A stretch of 40,373 nt of DNA from Micromonospora zingiberis (GCF_004331455.1 NZ_SJJR01000033.1:1-40373), one strand, 5' to 3'. Counted from the first letter of the stretch, positions 31,186-39,730 are shown. The notes: generated by a model from the letters alone, not told the origin. Program-made: numbers and translations.

Positions 31186-33053
31186 GCGGCATCCGCAACC
31201 AGCAGCCGATCTACCCACGCGGTAGCGCCGGCGGATACCCCCTAGCCCCATGGCTGATCCTGGGGGCCTGCGCCGCCACCGCGGCCTTGACCTGGCTGGC
31301 GTGGATCGCCGGCCGCCTCGCCGCCGTGGCCGCCGGCCGCCCCTGGGACACCGGCCCATCCTTCGGCTGGGAGTTCACGAAGCGCCTGCTTGACCAGGAC
31401 TGGCAGCATCTGTGGCCCGGCGTGCCACCGCTACTGGTAGCGCTGATCTACGCGCTACTGCTCACCACGACGGTCGTGCCCGGCTTCTGGGCGTGGGCGT
31501 GGTGGCAGGCCCGCCGCCCGCAGGCCGGAGACCCACTGCCGTCCCTCGCCCGCACCCGCGACGTCGACGAACTCATCGGCACGACCGCGCTTGCGCGGGC
31601 ACAGCGGCTACGGCCGAGCCTCGCCGGACGTGCACCCAAGCAGGTGCCCGCCACCGCGATCGGCATCGCGCTTGGACGACTCGTCAGCGGGGGCCACCGC
31701 CGCGGGCCGGTGCTGCGGTCCAGTTGGGAAGACGTGCTCCTCGCCGTGATGGCGCCCCGGGCCGGCAAGACGACCAGCCTCGCCGTGCCCCCGATCCTGG
31801 ACGCACCGGGACCGGTGCTCGCTACCAGCAATCGCTCCGACCTGTGGGCGGCCACCGCCCGAGCCCGCGAGCGGGTCGGCCGGGTCTGGACGTTCGACCC
31901 ACAGCGGGTGACCCGGCAACCTCAAACGCTCTGGTGGGACCCCCTGGCCACCATCAACGGAGTTGAGGAAGCCGCACGGCTCGCCGACCACTTCATCCAG
32001 GAGATCCGGGGCGTCGGTTCCTCCGACCCGTTCTGGCCGCTGGCCGCCGGGGACCTGCTCATGTGTCTCTTCCTCGCCGCCGCCAACTCCGGCGGCACGC
32101 TCACCGACGTGCAAGCCTGGCTGTCCGACGTGACCAGCCGCGAGCCGGTCACGCTGCTGCGCGCCGCCGGGTACCCCCAGGCCGCCCGTGCGCTCGCCGG
32201 CCGTCAAGGAGGGGCCCCGGAAACCAGGGACGGCGTCTATGAAACCGCGCGTACGGCCGCCCGGTGCCTTTCTGATCCGGAAATCATGGCCTGGGTAACA
32301 CCGCCGACCAGCGCCCTGGACCGGCTCGACGTGACCACGTTCCCCGGCGCCCGCGACACCCTCTACCTGCTCAGCAAGGAAGGTGCAGGTGCCGCCGCTC
32401 CCCTGGTCGCCGCGCTCACCGACGCCGTGTTCCGCACCGCCGTCGTCCACGCCGAGGCCGCCGGTGGCCGCATCGACCCGCCCGTCCTGGCGGTATTGGA
32501 CGAGGCGGCCAACATCTGCAAGATCAATGACTTGCCGCAGCTCTACAGCCATCTCGGCGGTAGAGGGGTCATCCCGATCACCATCATTCAGAACATCGCC
32601 CAAGGCCAGGGCGTGTGGGGTGAACGCGGCATGACGGCCCTCTGGTCCGCCGCCACCGTCAAGCTCATCGGTGCCGGGCTCGACGACGCCCGCCACGCCG
32701 AGGACATCTCCCGCCTGATCGGTGACCACGACGTCGCGACGACCTCGATCAACCGCGACGGCAACGGTCACACCAGCTACTCCACCAGCGCTCAACGGCG
32801 CCGGATCCTCGAACCGGGTGACCTTCGCGCCCTCAAGCGGGGGCGGGCGATCCTGCTCGCCACCGGCGCCCGAGCCGCGATGATCGATCTGATGCCGTGG
32901 TACCGCGGCGAGCACGCCGAAATCATCGGCGCCGACACCACCGCCAACGTCGAGGCCATCACCCGCACCGCCCTCGCCGACCTGGGTGCCGACCACCTCG
33001 GTCCGTCGAGTTCGGACGCAACAAAGTCCACCGACCGCGGAGGCCTGTCATGA
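31182..33053 (+). CDS. VirD4/TraG-like coupling ATPase
   Basis: This 623-residue protein has two N-terminal membrane helices (about 22-52 and 82-108). The Walker A motif is APRAGKTT (about 191-198, a slightly deviant P-loop) and Walker B is AVLDEAANI (about 437-445). The motifs FPGARDTLYLLSKEG, RGVIPITIIQNIAQGQ and DLRALKRGRAILLATG are typical of the TraG/TraD C-terminal sensor regions. Coupling proteins bring the relaxosome or DNA to the T4SS channel. It is membrane-bound, with the ATPase in the cytoplasm. The start is ATG 31182, overlapping the VirB4 stop. Confidence 0.92.
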   Translation: MSGIRNQQPIYPRGSAGGYPLAPWLILGACAATAALTWLAWIAGRLAAVAAGRPWDTGPSFGWEFTKRLLDQDWQHLWPGVPPLLVALIYALLLTTTVVPGFWAWAWWQARRPQAGDPLPSLARTRDVDELIGTTALARAQRLRPSLAGRAPKQVPATAIGIALGRLVSGGHRRGPVLRSSWEDVLLAVMAPRAGKTTSLAVPPILDAPGPVLATSNRSDLWAATARARERVGRVWTFDPQRVTRQPQTLWWDPLATINGVEEAARLADHFIQEIRGVGSSDPFWPLAAGDLLMCLFLAAANSGGTLTDVQAWLSDVTSREPVTLLRAAGYPQAARALAGRQGGAPETRDGVYETARTAARCLSDPEIMAWVTPPTSALDRLDVTTFPGARDTLYLLSKEGAGAAAPLVAALTDAVFRTAVVHAEAAGGRIDPPVLAVLDEAANICKINDLPQLYSHLGGRGVIPITIIQNIAQGQGVWGERGMTALWSAATVKLIGAGLDDARHAEDISRLIGDHDVATTSINRDGNGHTSYSTSAQRRRILEPGDLRALKRGRAILLATGARAAMIDLMPWYRGEHAEIIGADTTANVEAITRTALADLGADHLGPSSSDATKSTDRGGLS

Positions 33054-33256
33054 GCGGCCACTCCTCACGGCTGTCGGCCGACCTGCGCTGGGTGGAGGCG
33101 ATGCTTACCGACCTGCAGCGGCAGATCGACGAGCTCGCCGGTGAGCTGCGGGCGCTGTCCCACCTCGTGCATGTGCACACCCTCGCAACGCTGCGGGCGG
33201 ACACGGACAGCACCGTCGCGCCGGCCACACCGACGGAGACCGACGATGCCCGGTGA
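33050..33256 (+). CDS. Small coiled-coil protein between VirD4 and primase
   Basis: This 68-residue protein starts MSGHSSRLSADLRWVEAMLT, then DLQRQIDELAGELRALSHLV. It has a central heptad-like coiled coil and a Thr/Pro/Asp-rich tail. The ATG overlaps the coupling-protein stop (ATGA), and its 3' end overlaps the next gene by 11 nt, so it is locked into the operon. No family is recognised. A small adaptor for the coupling protein or the primase is a guess from position. Confidence 0.68.
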   Translation: MSGHSSRLSADLRWVEAMLTDLQRQIDELAGELRALSHLVHVHTLATLRADTDSTVAPATPTETDDAR

Positions 33257-35315
33257 ACGCCCCGCCCCGCCGCCGGAACGCCTCTACGCGGTCAACGCCG
33301 CCGCCGCCCAGTTCTACGCCAGCCGGCTGCCCGCCTCAGGCAAGGCGGCCCGTTACCTGCACAGCCACGGCATCAGCACCGCAGCGGACCCCACCGGCCC
33401 CTGGCAGGTCGGCTACGCACCGGGACGGTGGACCGAGCTGGCCACCCACCTCCGGGCAGCGGGATTCACCGAAGACGAGGTGACCAGCGCCGGCCTCGGT
33501 TTCGTCCACAACAGGAGCGGACACCTGCTGGACCGCTTCCGCGACCGGCTCATGTTCCCCATCACCGACGTGCACAACCGCGTCGTCGGATTCACCGCCC
33601 GCGACCTGGGCGGACGCGGTGAGGCCAAGTGGCTGAACACGCCGGAGACGGCCATCTACCGCAAACGCCTGCTGCTGTACGGTCTCGGCCAGCAGCTCGC
33701 GAACCGGCCCGCCGGTATCGGCGACCCGATCGTGTTCGTCGTCGAAGGCGCCGCCGATGTCCTCGCGATGCACCGCATGGCCGCCGCGCACGCCGCTGTC
33801 TCCGACAAACAGTCGCTGTACGCAGTCGCACCATGTGGCACCAACCTCACCCGAGATCAGCTCGACCTGATCCAACAAACCCTGCCAGGTGCGCACCTGA
33901 TCCTGGCATTCGACGGCGACGACGCCGGACGTCGAGCTGTCGACCGGGCATATCCGATCGCCTCTCGATGGCCCGGCCAGGTCTCCGGAGTACGCCTGCC
34001 GAAGGGACAGGACCCCGCCGACATGCTCGGCGCCATGGATCCCGCCTGGGCGATCAGCGAAATCATCGGCGCCATCCAACCCCTCGCTCAGGTCCAGATG
34101 ACCAACATGATCGACCGGCTGTTCGCCACCAAGCGGATCACCGATCCGGTCCGATTCGTCGAAGATCGGCTCATCGCCTACCGGGCTATCGCCGAGTTGT
34201 TCGTCGACGCGCCGCACGCCACCCGTGACATGGCCGAAGCCGCCGCCGAGCGGCTCGGCCTGGCCTCGACCGACGTCGCGCGTGGGGTCATCGAGGCATG
34301 GAGCGCCCGCACCGACACCCCCGGCGGAACCGACCCGCCGCCGGACGTAGCTGCCCAGGCCCCCGCCGCTCAACCGGCGGCAGGCCCACCGGCCGAGGGC
34401 TCGACTCCCGTCAGCCCTCGTGCAGCCACCGAGACAGACATGACCGTCTCGGCCACAGCTCACTGCACGGTGGGCCGCCGCGCCGGCACCACTGCCGCGA
34501 TCACACGCCACGACCCGAGCAGCGGAATCACCGTCTGGGCACTTGCCGACGGCATCGGCCGCCACGCGCAAGCCGCGACCGCCGCGCAGATGGCGGCCGA
34601 CATCGCGGCGACGGTCAGCCTGCGCTCCACGCCAGCGGCCGGGCTGCACGCTGCACGGGCAGCGATCAATGCCCTCTACGGCGGGGTCCACGCCAGCCAG
34701 GCGGGCGACGCCTCCCTGCTCGTCGTCTCTGCGTACCCATCCCCGACACACCGTCACGGCGTACGGTGGGAGCTTGCCTGGGCCGGCGATTGCCGCGCCT
34801 ACACCATCCGCGCCGGCCAACTTGCCCAGGTCACCGCCGATCACACCGCCAGCCGGCAACGCCGCGATCGGGGAGAACACCCGACGCCTGGTATCGCAGA
34901 CGTGCTGCTCACCTCCAGCATTCGCGCCGGCGACATCAGCGTATGCCCTCTTGATGAAGGGCCCCTGCTGCTGTGCAACAACGGCGTGCACCGCGCGATC
35001 CCCGAGCGCCAGCTCGCGGCAGAGCTGGCGGGCATGAGCGATGCCCAAGCCAGCGCCGACCGGCTCGCCCGCGGGGTCGGGCAGCACAACGCGCGAGATG
35101 CGACGGTCCTACTCATCCACGCCCGATCCGCACCACCGGCTCTGGTCACCACGACCAGGACCAACGCCCACGCGACGGTGACGGCGTCAGGATCCCCGGC
35201 GGCCCTGGCCAAGACCTGCTTCACGGACGCAGAAACCGGACCTGCGGCGGTCACGACGCCGCAGGCCGAGTCGGTGCGAAGGTTCGGTCAGCCGGCCGCC
35301 GGCCGCTGGCGCTGA
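33246..35315 (+). CDS. DnaG-type primase core fused to degenerate PP2C phosphatase
   Basis: This is a 689-residue fusion. The N-terminal half is a DnaG catalytic core: RFRDRLMFPITDVHNRVVGF (about 98-116), KWLNTPETAIYRKRLLLYGL (128-147), TOPRIM motifs VVEGAADV (165-172) and FDGDDAG (222-228), and KGQDPADM. The N-terminal zinc finger of DnaG is absent. After a Pro/Ala linker (about 355-395) comes a PP2C-like domain with LADGIGRH (433-440), WAGDCRAY (512-519), LLLCNNG (574-580) and NARDATVLLI (615-624). Three PP2C metal-ligand positions look altered: the N-terminal ENxD is missing, SDG reads NNG, and DNxT reads RDAT. Conjugative primases prime the incoming strand; a PP2C-like module attached to one is unusual. 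ATG 33246 overlaps the previous gene. Confidence 0.88.
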   Translation: MPGERPAPPPERLYAVNAAAAQFYASRLPASGKAARYLHSHGISTAADPTGPWQVGYAPGRWTELATHLRAAGFTEDEVTSAGLGFVHNRSGHLLDRFRDRLMFPITDVHNRVVGFTARDLGGRGEAKWLNTPETAIYRKRLLLYGLGQQLANRPAGIGDPIVFVVEGAADVLAMHRMAAAHAAVSDKQSLYAVAPCGTNLTRDQLDLIQQTLPGAHLILAFDGDDAGRRAVDRAYPIASRWPGQVSGVRLPKGQDPADMLGAMDPAWAISEIIGAIQPLAQVQMTNMIDRLFATKRITDPVRFVEDRLIAYRAIAELFVDAPHATRDMAEAAAERLGLASTDVARGVIEAWSARTDTPGGTDPPPDVAAQAPAAQPAAGPPAEGSTPVSPRAATETDMTVSATAHCTVGRRAGTTAAITRHDPSSGITVWALADGIGRHAQAATAAQMAADIAATVSLRSTPAAGLHAARAAINALYGGVHASQAGDASLLVVSAYPSPTHRHGVRWELAWAGDCRAYTIRAGQLAQVTADHTASRQRRDRGEHPTPGIADVLLTSSIRAGDISVCPLDEGPLLLCNNGVHRAIPERQLAAELAGMSDAQASADRLARGVGQHNARDATVLLIHARSAPPALVTTTRTNAHATVTASGSPAALAKTCFTDAETGPAAVTTPQAESVRRFGQPAAGRWR

Positions 35316-35351
35316 GCGGCTGTGGCCCTGTGCGTCCGATCGCGGAACACG

Positions 35352-35386
35352 CAATCGGTCCCCGGGAAAGACCCGGGGACCGATTG
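35352..35386. terminator. Strong bidirectional terminator hairpin
   Basis: A perfect 15-bp stem (CAATCGGTCCCCGGG, 35352-35366, with its complement at 35372-35386) closes a 5-nt AAAGA loop. It lies between the convergent primase-PP2C gene (ends 35315) and the minus-strand gene ending at 35446. There is no T-tract, as is common for actinomycete terminators. Confidence 0.85.
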
Positions 35387-35445
35387 AAGCCTTGCTTCCG
35401 GCGTCGTAGCCGGCACCTCGCACCAACCTGTCCGGCGACATCGAC

Positions 35446-36864
35446 TCACCGGCGCGAATGATCGTGGCGGCTCGGACGTGGCACGACCTCCCGTGCAGCC
35501 CGGTCTATCGCGCCTTTCGCCTGCTGGCTTGGCTCGGCGTCGACCGGCGCCGCGAAGGCGAGCTTGGCCAGGCGTGGTGCCGCGCGGGGTAGCTGCGACG
35601 GCGTCGATGCGAGTGCGGAGGAGCCCGCAGCGGCGAGCGCTGACCTCAACCGGTAGACCTGCTCGTCGTCTGGCTGCGCAACGCACCATCGGGCGACAGC
35701 GTGGTACACGAGCGACCTGGGCACGCGTTCGAGTTCCCGGCGGCCGAGAACGAAGAAGTGGCGGTTTCGAGCGGCCATCTGGGCTGCCACACGCAGAACC
35801 TCCGACAGTGACGGAAGCACCGCCGCCAGCTTGTCGATCGCTTCGAGTCGGGACCCACGGCTGGTGACATGGCCTGGTCGCGGTGGCCCAGGACGGACCC
35901 ATCTTGTCACCAGATCAAGCTCACGAGCTGTCTGCGCTGCTGCCGGGCCGTGTGGGGGCGTGCCGTGTAGCTGACCGGCTGCGTGGGCCGCTGCGCTCCA
36001 CGATCGCCAGTCCGCTCCAACAGCGCCGGGTGAGGCGAGTGCGCTGACCGCGAGTGCCGCTTGGGTCGCCTTGGCCAGGTGCATGACGCGCACCTCGCCG
36101 GGGTTGCGGTGCATCCAGTCTCGCGTGGCGACCAGCGAGCGCAGCGCCGACGCGCCATCGCTGATCGCCGGGCGACCTACCGGGACCGGTGGCGGCGGTT
36201 CCAGCAGGTGCAGCAGCGATGGAGCGTCGCCGGCGTCCGAGATCATCTGGTGCACGACCTCGGTCAGGGAGCCGCTGCTCGTCCAGCGGGCCTCGTCCGC
36301 CACCGTCTCGAAGACGCCGTACGCGAGTCGATGGCTGCCGGACAGCCACTCAGGTAGCCCTGCGTCGATGGCCAGCATGTCGGTGGTCAGTACGGCGATG
36401 TCGACCAAGCCGGCTTTCCGCCCGGCACCGGCACGAATTGCCGCGCCCTCCGGCGTCAGCGGCTCCCGGGCCGGCGGCGCGTGACCGGCCAGGATCTCCC
36501 CGGCCACCGCGATCGCCTCCGCCGCCGACTCCAGATGGCGGCCGACCCGGCAGATCGGCACCGTGGGGAGAACGGGCCGCCGGTCGCTGCGAGCCGCAGC
36601 GGAAAGTCCCAGGTAGAGCCGTGTCGTGTGATCCCCCGCCTGCATCCGCAGAGCGACATCGACGGTTCCGCGGTCAATGTCGGCACGAGCCGGTTGGCCG
36701 CCGACGACCAGCTCCACGAGTTTGGCCAGCCGGGCATAGACCCGCTGCCGGGCCACGACGGTCGCTCCGACGTCGTCGAGGGTGACCGCCGGATCCGACG
36801 CCAGGCGTGCTTGCGCCTCGCTCAACTCGTCGTGCGCCCGCGACAGCCAATCTCCGTACGTCAC
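35446..36864 (-). CDS. Unrecognised helical protein of the accessory cluster
   Basis: This 472-residue protein starts with GTG (TYGDWLSRAHDELSEAQARL). It is almost entirely alpha-helical, Ala/Arg-rich and without membrane segments. Stretches include VGATVVARQRVYARLAKLVE, VAGEILAGHAPPAREPLTPE and VMHLAKATQAALAVSALASP. The C-terminus is basic (EVVPRPSRHDHSRR). No motif of a known enzyme is visible. The GTG overlaps the upstream stop (GTGA), pairing it with the 130-residue protein. An in-frame extension to 37335 has poor codon use and is rejected. It ends 60 nt from the shared terminator. Confidence 0.75.
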   Translation of the reverse strand: MTYGDWLSRAHDELSEAQARLASDPAVTLDDVGATVVARQRVYARLAKLVELVVGGQPARADIDRGTVDVALRMQAGDHTTRLYLGLSAAARSDRRPVLPTVPICRVGRHLESAAEAIAVAGEILAGHAPPAREPLTPEGAAIRAGAGRKAGLVDIAVLTTDMLAIDAGLPEWLSGSHRLAYGVFETVADEARWTSSGSLTEVVHQMISDAGDAPSLLHLLEPPPPVPVGRPAISDGASALRSLVATRDWMHRNPGEVRVMHLAKATQAALAVSALASPGAVGADWRSWSAAAHAAGQLHGTPPHGPAAAQTARELDLVTRWVRPGPPRPGHVTSRGSRLEAIDKLAAVLPSLSEVLRVAAQMAARNRHFFVLGRRELERVPRSLVYHAVARWCVAQPDDEQVYRLRSALAAAGSSALASTPSQLPRAAPRLAKLAFAAPVDAEPSQQAKGAIDRAAREVVPRPSRHDHSRR

Positions 36865-37253
36865 ACCAGACCTCGCACCGCGGCGTTCAATCGCTCGGCT
36901 GTCGCGGCGTAGGCGAAGCGGCGCTGAGCCGACAACTCCGGCTGCTGACTCGCCTGGTCGTAGCCGTCCCCAAGCACCGAGACGAGGCGGATGAGGGTCC
37001 GTTGCGTTGCGGTGGACGCGATCGAGGACCGCGCCGTGGTGACGGTGACGGCGATCGGTGCCGGTTCGGGATACAGCTCGGCGAGCGCAGTGAGCAACTC
37101 GAACCCGAGCAGTGCCCACTGCTGGGAGGGCACGTCCGGAGAGTCGAAGGCCAGACAGGCCAGTCGCAGGCCGGCTTGCGCCTCCGTGTCGTCGACGATT
37201 CCCCGTTCCTCCACACGAGTGATGGCCTGCTGCAGCGCGGTGATGTAGTCCAT
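36861..37253 (-). CDS. Small helical protein, unknown
   Basis: This 130-residue protein starts MDYITALQQAITRVEERGIV. It continues LRLACLAFDSPDVPSQQWAL and AVTVTTARSSIASTATQRTL. It is predicted helical and soluble, and no family is recognised. I chose ATG 37253 (AGGAT at suitable distance) because the open frame upstream, although continuous to 37745, passes through a stretch of poor codon use and DnaA-box-like sites. It overlaps the following 472-residue gene by 4 nt (GTGA); the two are probably partners. Confidence 0.7.
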   Translation of the reverse strand: MDYITALQQAITRVEERGIVDDTEAQAGLRLACLAFDSPDVPSQQWALLGFELLTALAELYPEPAPIAVTVTTARSSIASTATQRTLIRLVSVLGDGYDQASQQPELSAQRRFAYAATAERLNAAVRGLV

Positions 37254-37262
37254 TCCCGGATC

Positions 37263-37314
37263 CTTTCCACAGCCCAGAACTCTGTCCACAACGGCAGCGA
37301 AGCCCTGTGAATAA
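37263..37314. promoter_or_regulatory. Cluster of three DnaA-box-like sites
   Basis: Within 52 nt lie CTTTCCACA (37263-37271), CTGTCCACA (37282-37290) and, inverted, TGTGAATAA (37306-37314, the exact complement of TTATTCACA). The third matches the TTWTNCACA consensus fully; the first two miss by one base from the general or Streptomyces (TTGTCCACA) box. The patch is AT-richer than its surroundings and lies in a gap between genes. A replication origin or DnaA-controlled promoter is possible. Confidence 0.45.
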
Positions 37315-37375
37315 CTGACCAAAGCGGCGTCGCATCCGCCCTCGGGTGCTCGCACCGAGCAGTTGTCGGCGCTGG

Positions 37376-38200
37376 TCAGGTGAAGCAAGAGTTGTTTGTC
37401 GCAGAGGCCGTCGCCAGGTTCAAGGTCGAGCCCTGGCAGGGTTTGCTGCGCTTCGGGGATCGCTTCGGCGAGAGGGCGGTTGTACCGCGACAGCCAGACC
37501 GGATCTCTGCCGAGCGTGCTCTGCCGCGCGTTCAGGAGAGTTTCCAGGTCGCAGGCCGAGTGGAAGAGGCTCGGCCGATCGCGCCGCATCTCGCCCCAGC
37601 CTCGGGGCGTCTTGAGAGGACAGAACCAGCACGCGGACTTGAGCGGAACCGGGAGTTTCGCTCTGGCGATAATGCCCGCGCAGTCGTGGCGGCGTAGTGG
37701 AGGATCGTGGTCAAGCAGGGGGTACACCGGGATCTCGTACGGCATCGCCTGGCGTCTGTTGACCCGCTCGCCTCGTCTAGGCTGATGCCGATGCCCACCG
37801 TCGCCGGCCTGTCACGGCCCGCGCCGTGCTGCTTCAACCACTTCCCGATGACCTTGATCTTGAAATCCGCAGTACATGATCTGGTGCCGGGTGCGCCGTT
37901 CGACATGCGAACCGGGATGGGCAGGCTTCGTGATCCCTCGCGGGTGAGTCGGCCCCACAGGGTCTCGACGGTGCCGTCGCGGCGTGGGCGGTGCAGCTCG
38001 TGAAGCTCGATGCCGTGCGCCGCCGCGTACGGCTTGGCGTACCGCTGGTGGTACGCCAGAGTTGCTGGGTCCTCAGAGTCGCGACCGGTGTTGGCGAAGA
38101 GGAATGTGGAAAAGTTGATCTTTCCGGTGGCGGCGAGGACCAGCAGCGCCGTCGACTGGACGCCTCCGCCGAACGCGACCGCTCGGATCGGGGCGGTCAT
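37376..38200 (-). pseudogene. PAPS-reductase-like PP-loop enzyme with two frame changes
   Basis: From ATG 38200 the frame reads MTAPIRAVAFGGGVQSTALL, the PP-loop (GGGVQST) of N-type ATP pyrophosphatases, and continues to GIGISLDEAS near 37771. The family sequence then goes on in the next frame (RVNRRQAMPYEIPVYPLLDH, LKSACWFCPLKTPRGWGEMR) to DGLCD. There it seems to return to the first frame for NNSCFT-stop at 37376. Cysteines in RSCTADF, RHDC and CWFC could hold an Fe-S cluster as in DndC/PAPS-reductase proteins. Two opposite 1-nt shifts restore the overall frame. This may be a recent pseudogene, a sequencing artefact or, less likely, recoding. DUF4913 lies directly upstream (TGATG overlap). 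The substrate is unknown; such enzymes act in DNA or tRNA modification and in phage defence. Confidence 0.7.
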
Positions 38201-38658
38201 CAGTCCCACCACCCGTCGGGGGCGGAGTCGGCGGTCGCCGACGGCAGGTCGGTGTGACGGGCTGCGCGATCTTCGTCGGCGGCCCGGCACTGTTTAAAGG
38301 ACCCGCTGTCGCCGAGTAGTTCGTGGATGTGCCGGTCGACCTCGACCGACCAGCCGGACATGCCGGTCGGGGCGAGACGGCTGACTTCCCAGGAACGCCA
38401 GAGCAGTTCGAGGCGCCAGATGGCCTCTGCGTGGCGCCACCACTGCGGGCACCAGTGCCAGCGTTGCCCGTCGACACGCCACGCGAACATCGGGAGGAAC
38501 AAGCCGGTGACCCAGGCTTCTACGGTCGGGAACCTCAAGGCGGCCGGCGCCTCGGTGGCACCGGGCGCCTGGTCGTCGAGCCGCTGAGTGAGTTCCGCGA
38601 CCTGGGTCTGCAAGGCGGCGACCATTCCGACCAGGTCCTCGTCACGGCGGCTGGTCAC
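38200..38658 (-). CDS. DUF4913 protein
   Basis: This 152-residue protein starts with GTG (MTSRRDEDLVGMVAALQTQV). A short coiled coil is followed by the DUF4913 core: FPTVEAWVTGLFLPMFAWRV, WHWCPQWWRHAEAIWRLELL, WRSWEVSRLAPTGMSGW and DRHIHELL. The Trp-rich WCPxWWxHAEA signature is distinctive. DUF4913 proteins are common on actinomycete conjugative elements; their role is unknown. The GTG overlaps the upstream stop (GTGA), and the stop overlaps the PAPS-like ATG by one nucleotide (TGATG), making a coupled three-gene set. Confidence 0.88.
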   Translation of the reverse strand: MTSRRDEDLVGMVAALQTQVAELTQRLDDQAPGATEAPAALRFPTVEAWVTGLFLPMFAWRVDGQRWHWCPQWWRHAEAIWRLELLWRSWEVSRLAPTGMSGWSVEVDRHIHELLGDSGSFKQCRAADEDRAARHTDLPSATADSAPDGWWD

Positions 38659-39656
38659 CGGGTCCTCCTCAGGGCGGGATGCGCGGTCGGGGTACGGGCT
38701 GGCATGGCGCTCGGGTGAGCGGTGAGTGCCCGCTGCGCGGGCAGGGCGAAGGACTCGGCCGCCAGCCGCGCCGCCGCTGGCGCGGTCGCATCGTGGGCGC
38801 TGGCATCGGCGGCGAGGTCACCGGCGCGGCCGGTTGCCGCTGCTGCGGCGGCGCGAGCTGCCTGGTGTTCGTTGACGGCGGTGGCGGGGTCGTCAGGGGT
38901 GGCTTCGGTGGTGGCCGCAGTGCGCTGCTCGGCCTCGGCCCGGTCGAGGAGGGTCTCGATGTGAGCGAGTGACTGCGCGGACCAGCCGCTGTCTTCGAGG
39001 TTGCGTAGCAGTCGGGCCCGGCCAACCGGGTCCAGCGTGCCGGCGAGTCGGGTGATTTCCTGGTCGAGTTCGTCACCGACTTGGGTGAGCGCGCCGACGG
39101 TGGAGGGCTGGCCACCATGCGGACGGGCGGGACCCGATCCGGACCAGACGTAGCGGGCCGCGTCCGCCATCGCGTCCTGGCGTGACAGGCCGGCGTCGCG
39201 GCCCCGTTGGTAGAAGTCGATCAGGCTCGGGGCGCGGCGGCGCAGTTCCTCTTCGGCGGCGGTCAGCACAGCGGCGTCGGTGGGATTGCGGTCGGCGTTC
39301 CGGGCCGCCTGTCCCCAGTGCCGCGCCACCTCCACGGCGGGCAGGTCCGCAAGGTAGCCGCGTAGCCCGTTCTCGTCCCCGACGAGACGGACCCATTCCC
39401 GCTTGCGTCGGGAGGCGTCCGCTGCGGCGAGCCGCTCGGCTTTCCGGTTCGCCTTCTGCTCGTCCCGCTTCGCCTTTTGCTTGTCCTGTTCCCGGCGTGT
39501 CTGGTCGCGTAGTTCCTGTTCGGCTCGGTTGGCTTTGGCGCGGGCGTTCTCAGCTGCCAGCCGCGACCCGGCCTCGACAAGTACGCCGAGGGCCATGAGC
39601 CGTTCCATCGCGCGCTGGTTGCCCTCGCTCCAAGGATCGTGATGCTCGGGTTCCAT
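38655..39656 (-). CDS. Coiled-coil protein of the element, unknown
   Basis: This 333-residue protein starts MEPEHHDPWSEGNQRAMERL. Residues about 30-85 are a highly charged coiled coil (RAEQELRDQTRREQDKQKAK, RDEQKANRKAERLAAADASR). The middle contains YLADLPAVEVARHWGQAARN, PSLIDFYQRGRDAGLSRQDA and LDPVGRARLLRNLEDSGWSA. The C-terminal third is Ala-rich and probably disordered. There is no membrane segment. The layout fits a DNA- or relaxosome-associated structural protein, but no family is recognised. It is the first gene of the minus-strand accessory operon, with no strong Shine-Dalgarno before ATG 39656. Confidence 0.75.
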   Translation of the reverse strand: MEPEHHDPWSEGNQRAMERLMALGVLVEAGSRLAAENARAKANRAEQELRDQTRREQDKQKAKRDEQKANRKAERLAAADASRRKREWVRLVGDENGLRGYLADLPAVEVARHWGQAARNADRNPTDAAVLTAAEEELRRRAPSLIDFYQRGRDAGLSRQDAMADAARYVWSGSGPARPHGGQPSTVGALTQVGDELDQEITRLAGTLDPVGRARLLRNLEDSGWSAQSLAHIETLLDRAEAEQRTAATTEATPDDPATAVNEHQAARAAAAAATGRAGDLAADASAHDATAPAAARLAAESFALPAQRALTAHPSAMPARTPTAHPALRRTR

Positions 39657-39730
39657 GCCGGCGATGCTGCGGAGCGCCGGTTGTCGGCGGCGCTACCGGG
39701 AGCGGCTACGGGTGGACATCCGGGTCGACT

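Noticed and set aside
33336..35087. 583-residue minus-strand open frame
   Set aside because: Antisense to the primase-PP2C gene, which carries TOPRIM and PP2C motifs.
37254..37745. Single 294-residue gene from 37745 to 36861
   Set aside because: The upstream part is the second half of the PAPS-like gene, and the middle (37254-37375) has poor codon use, leaving a separate gene from ATG 37253.
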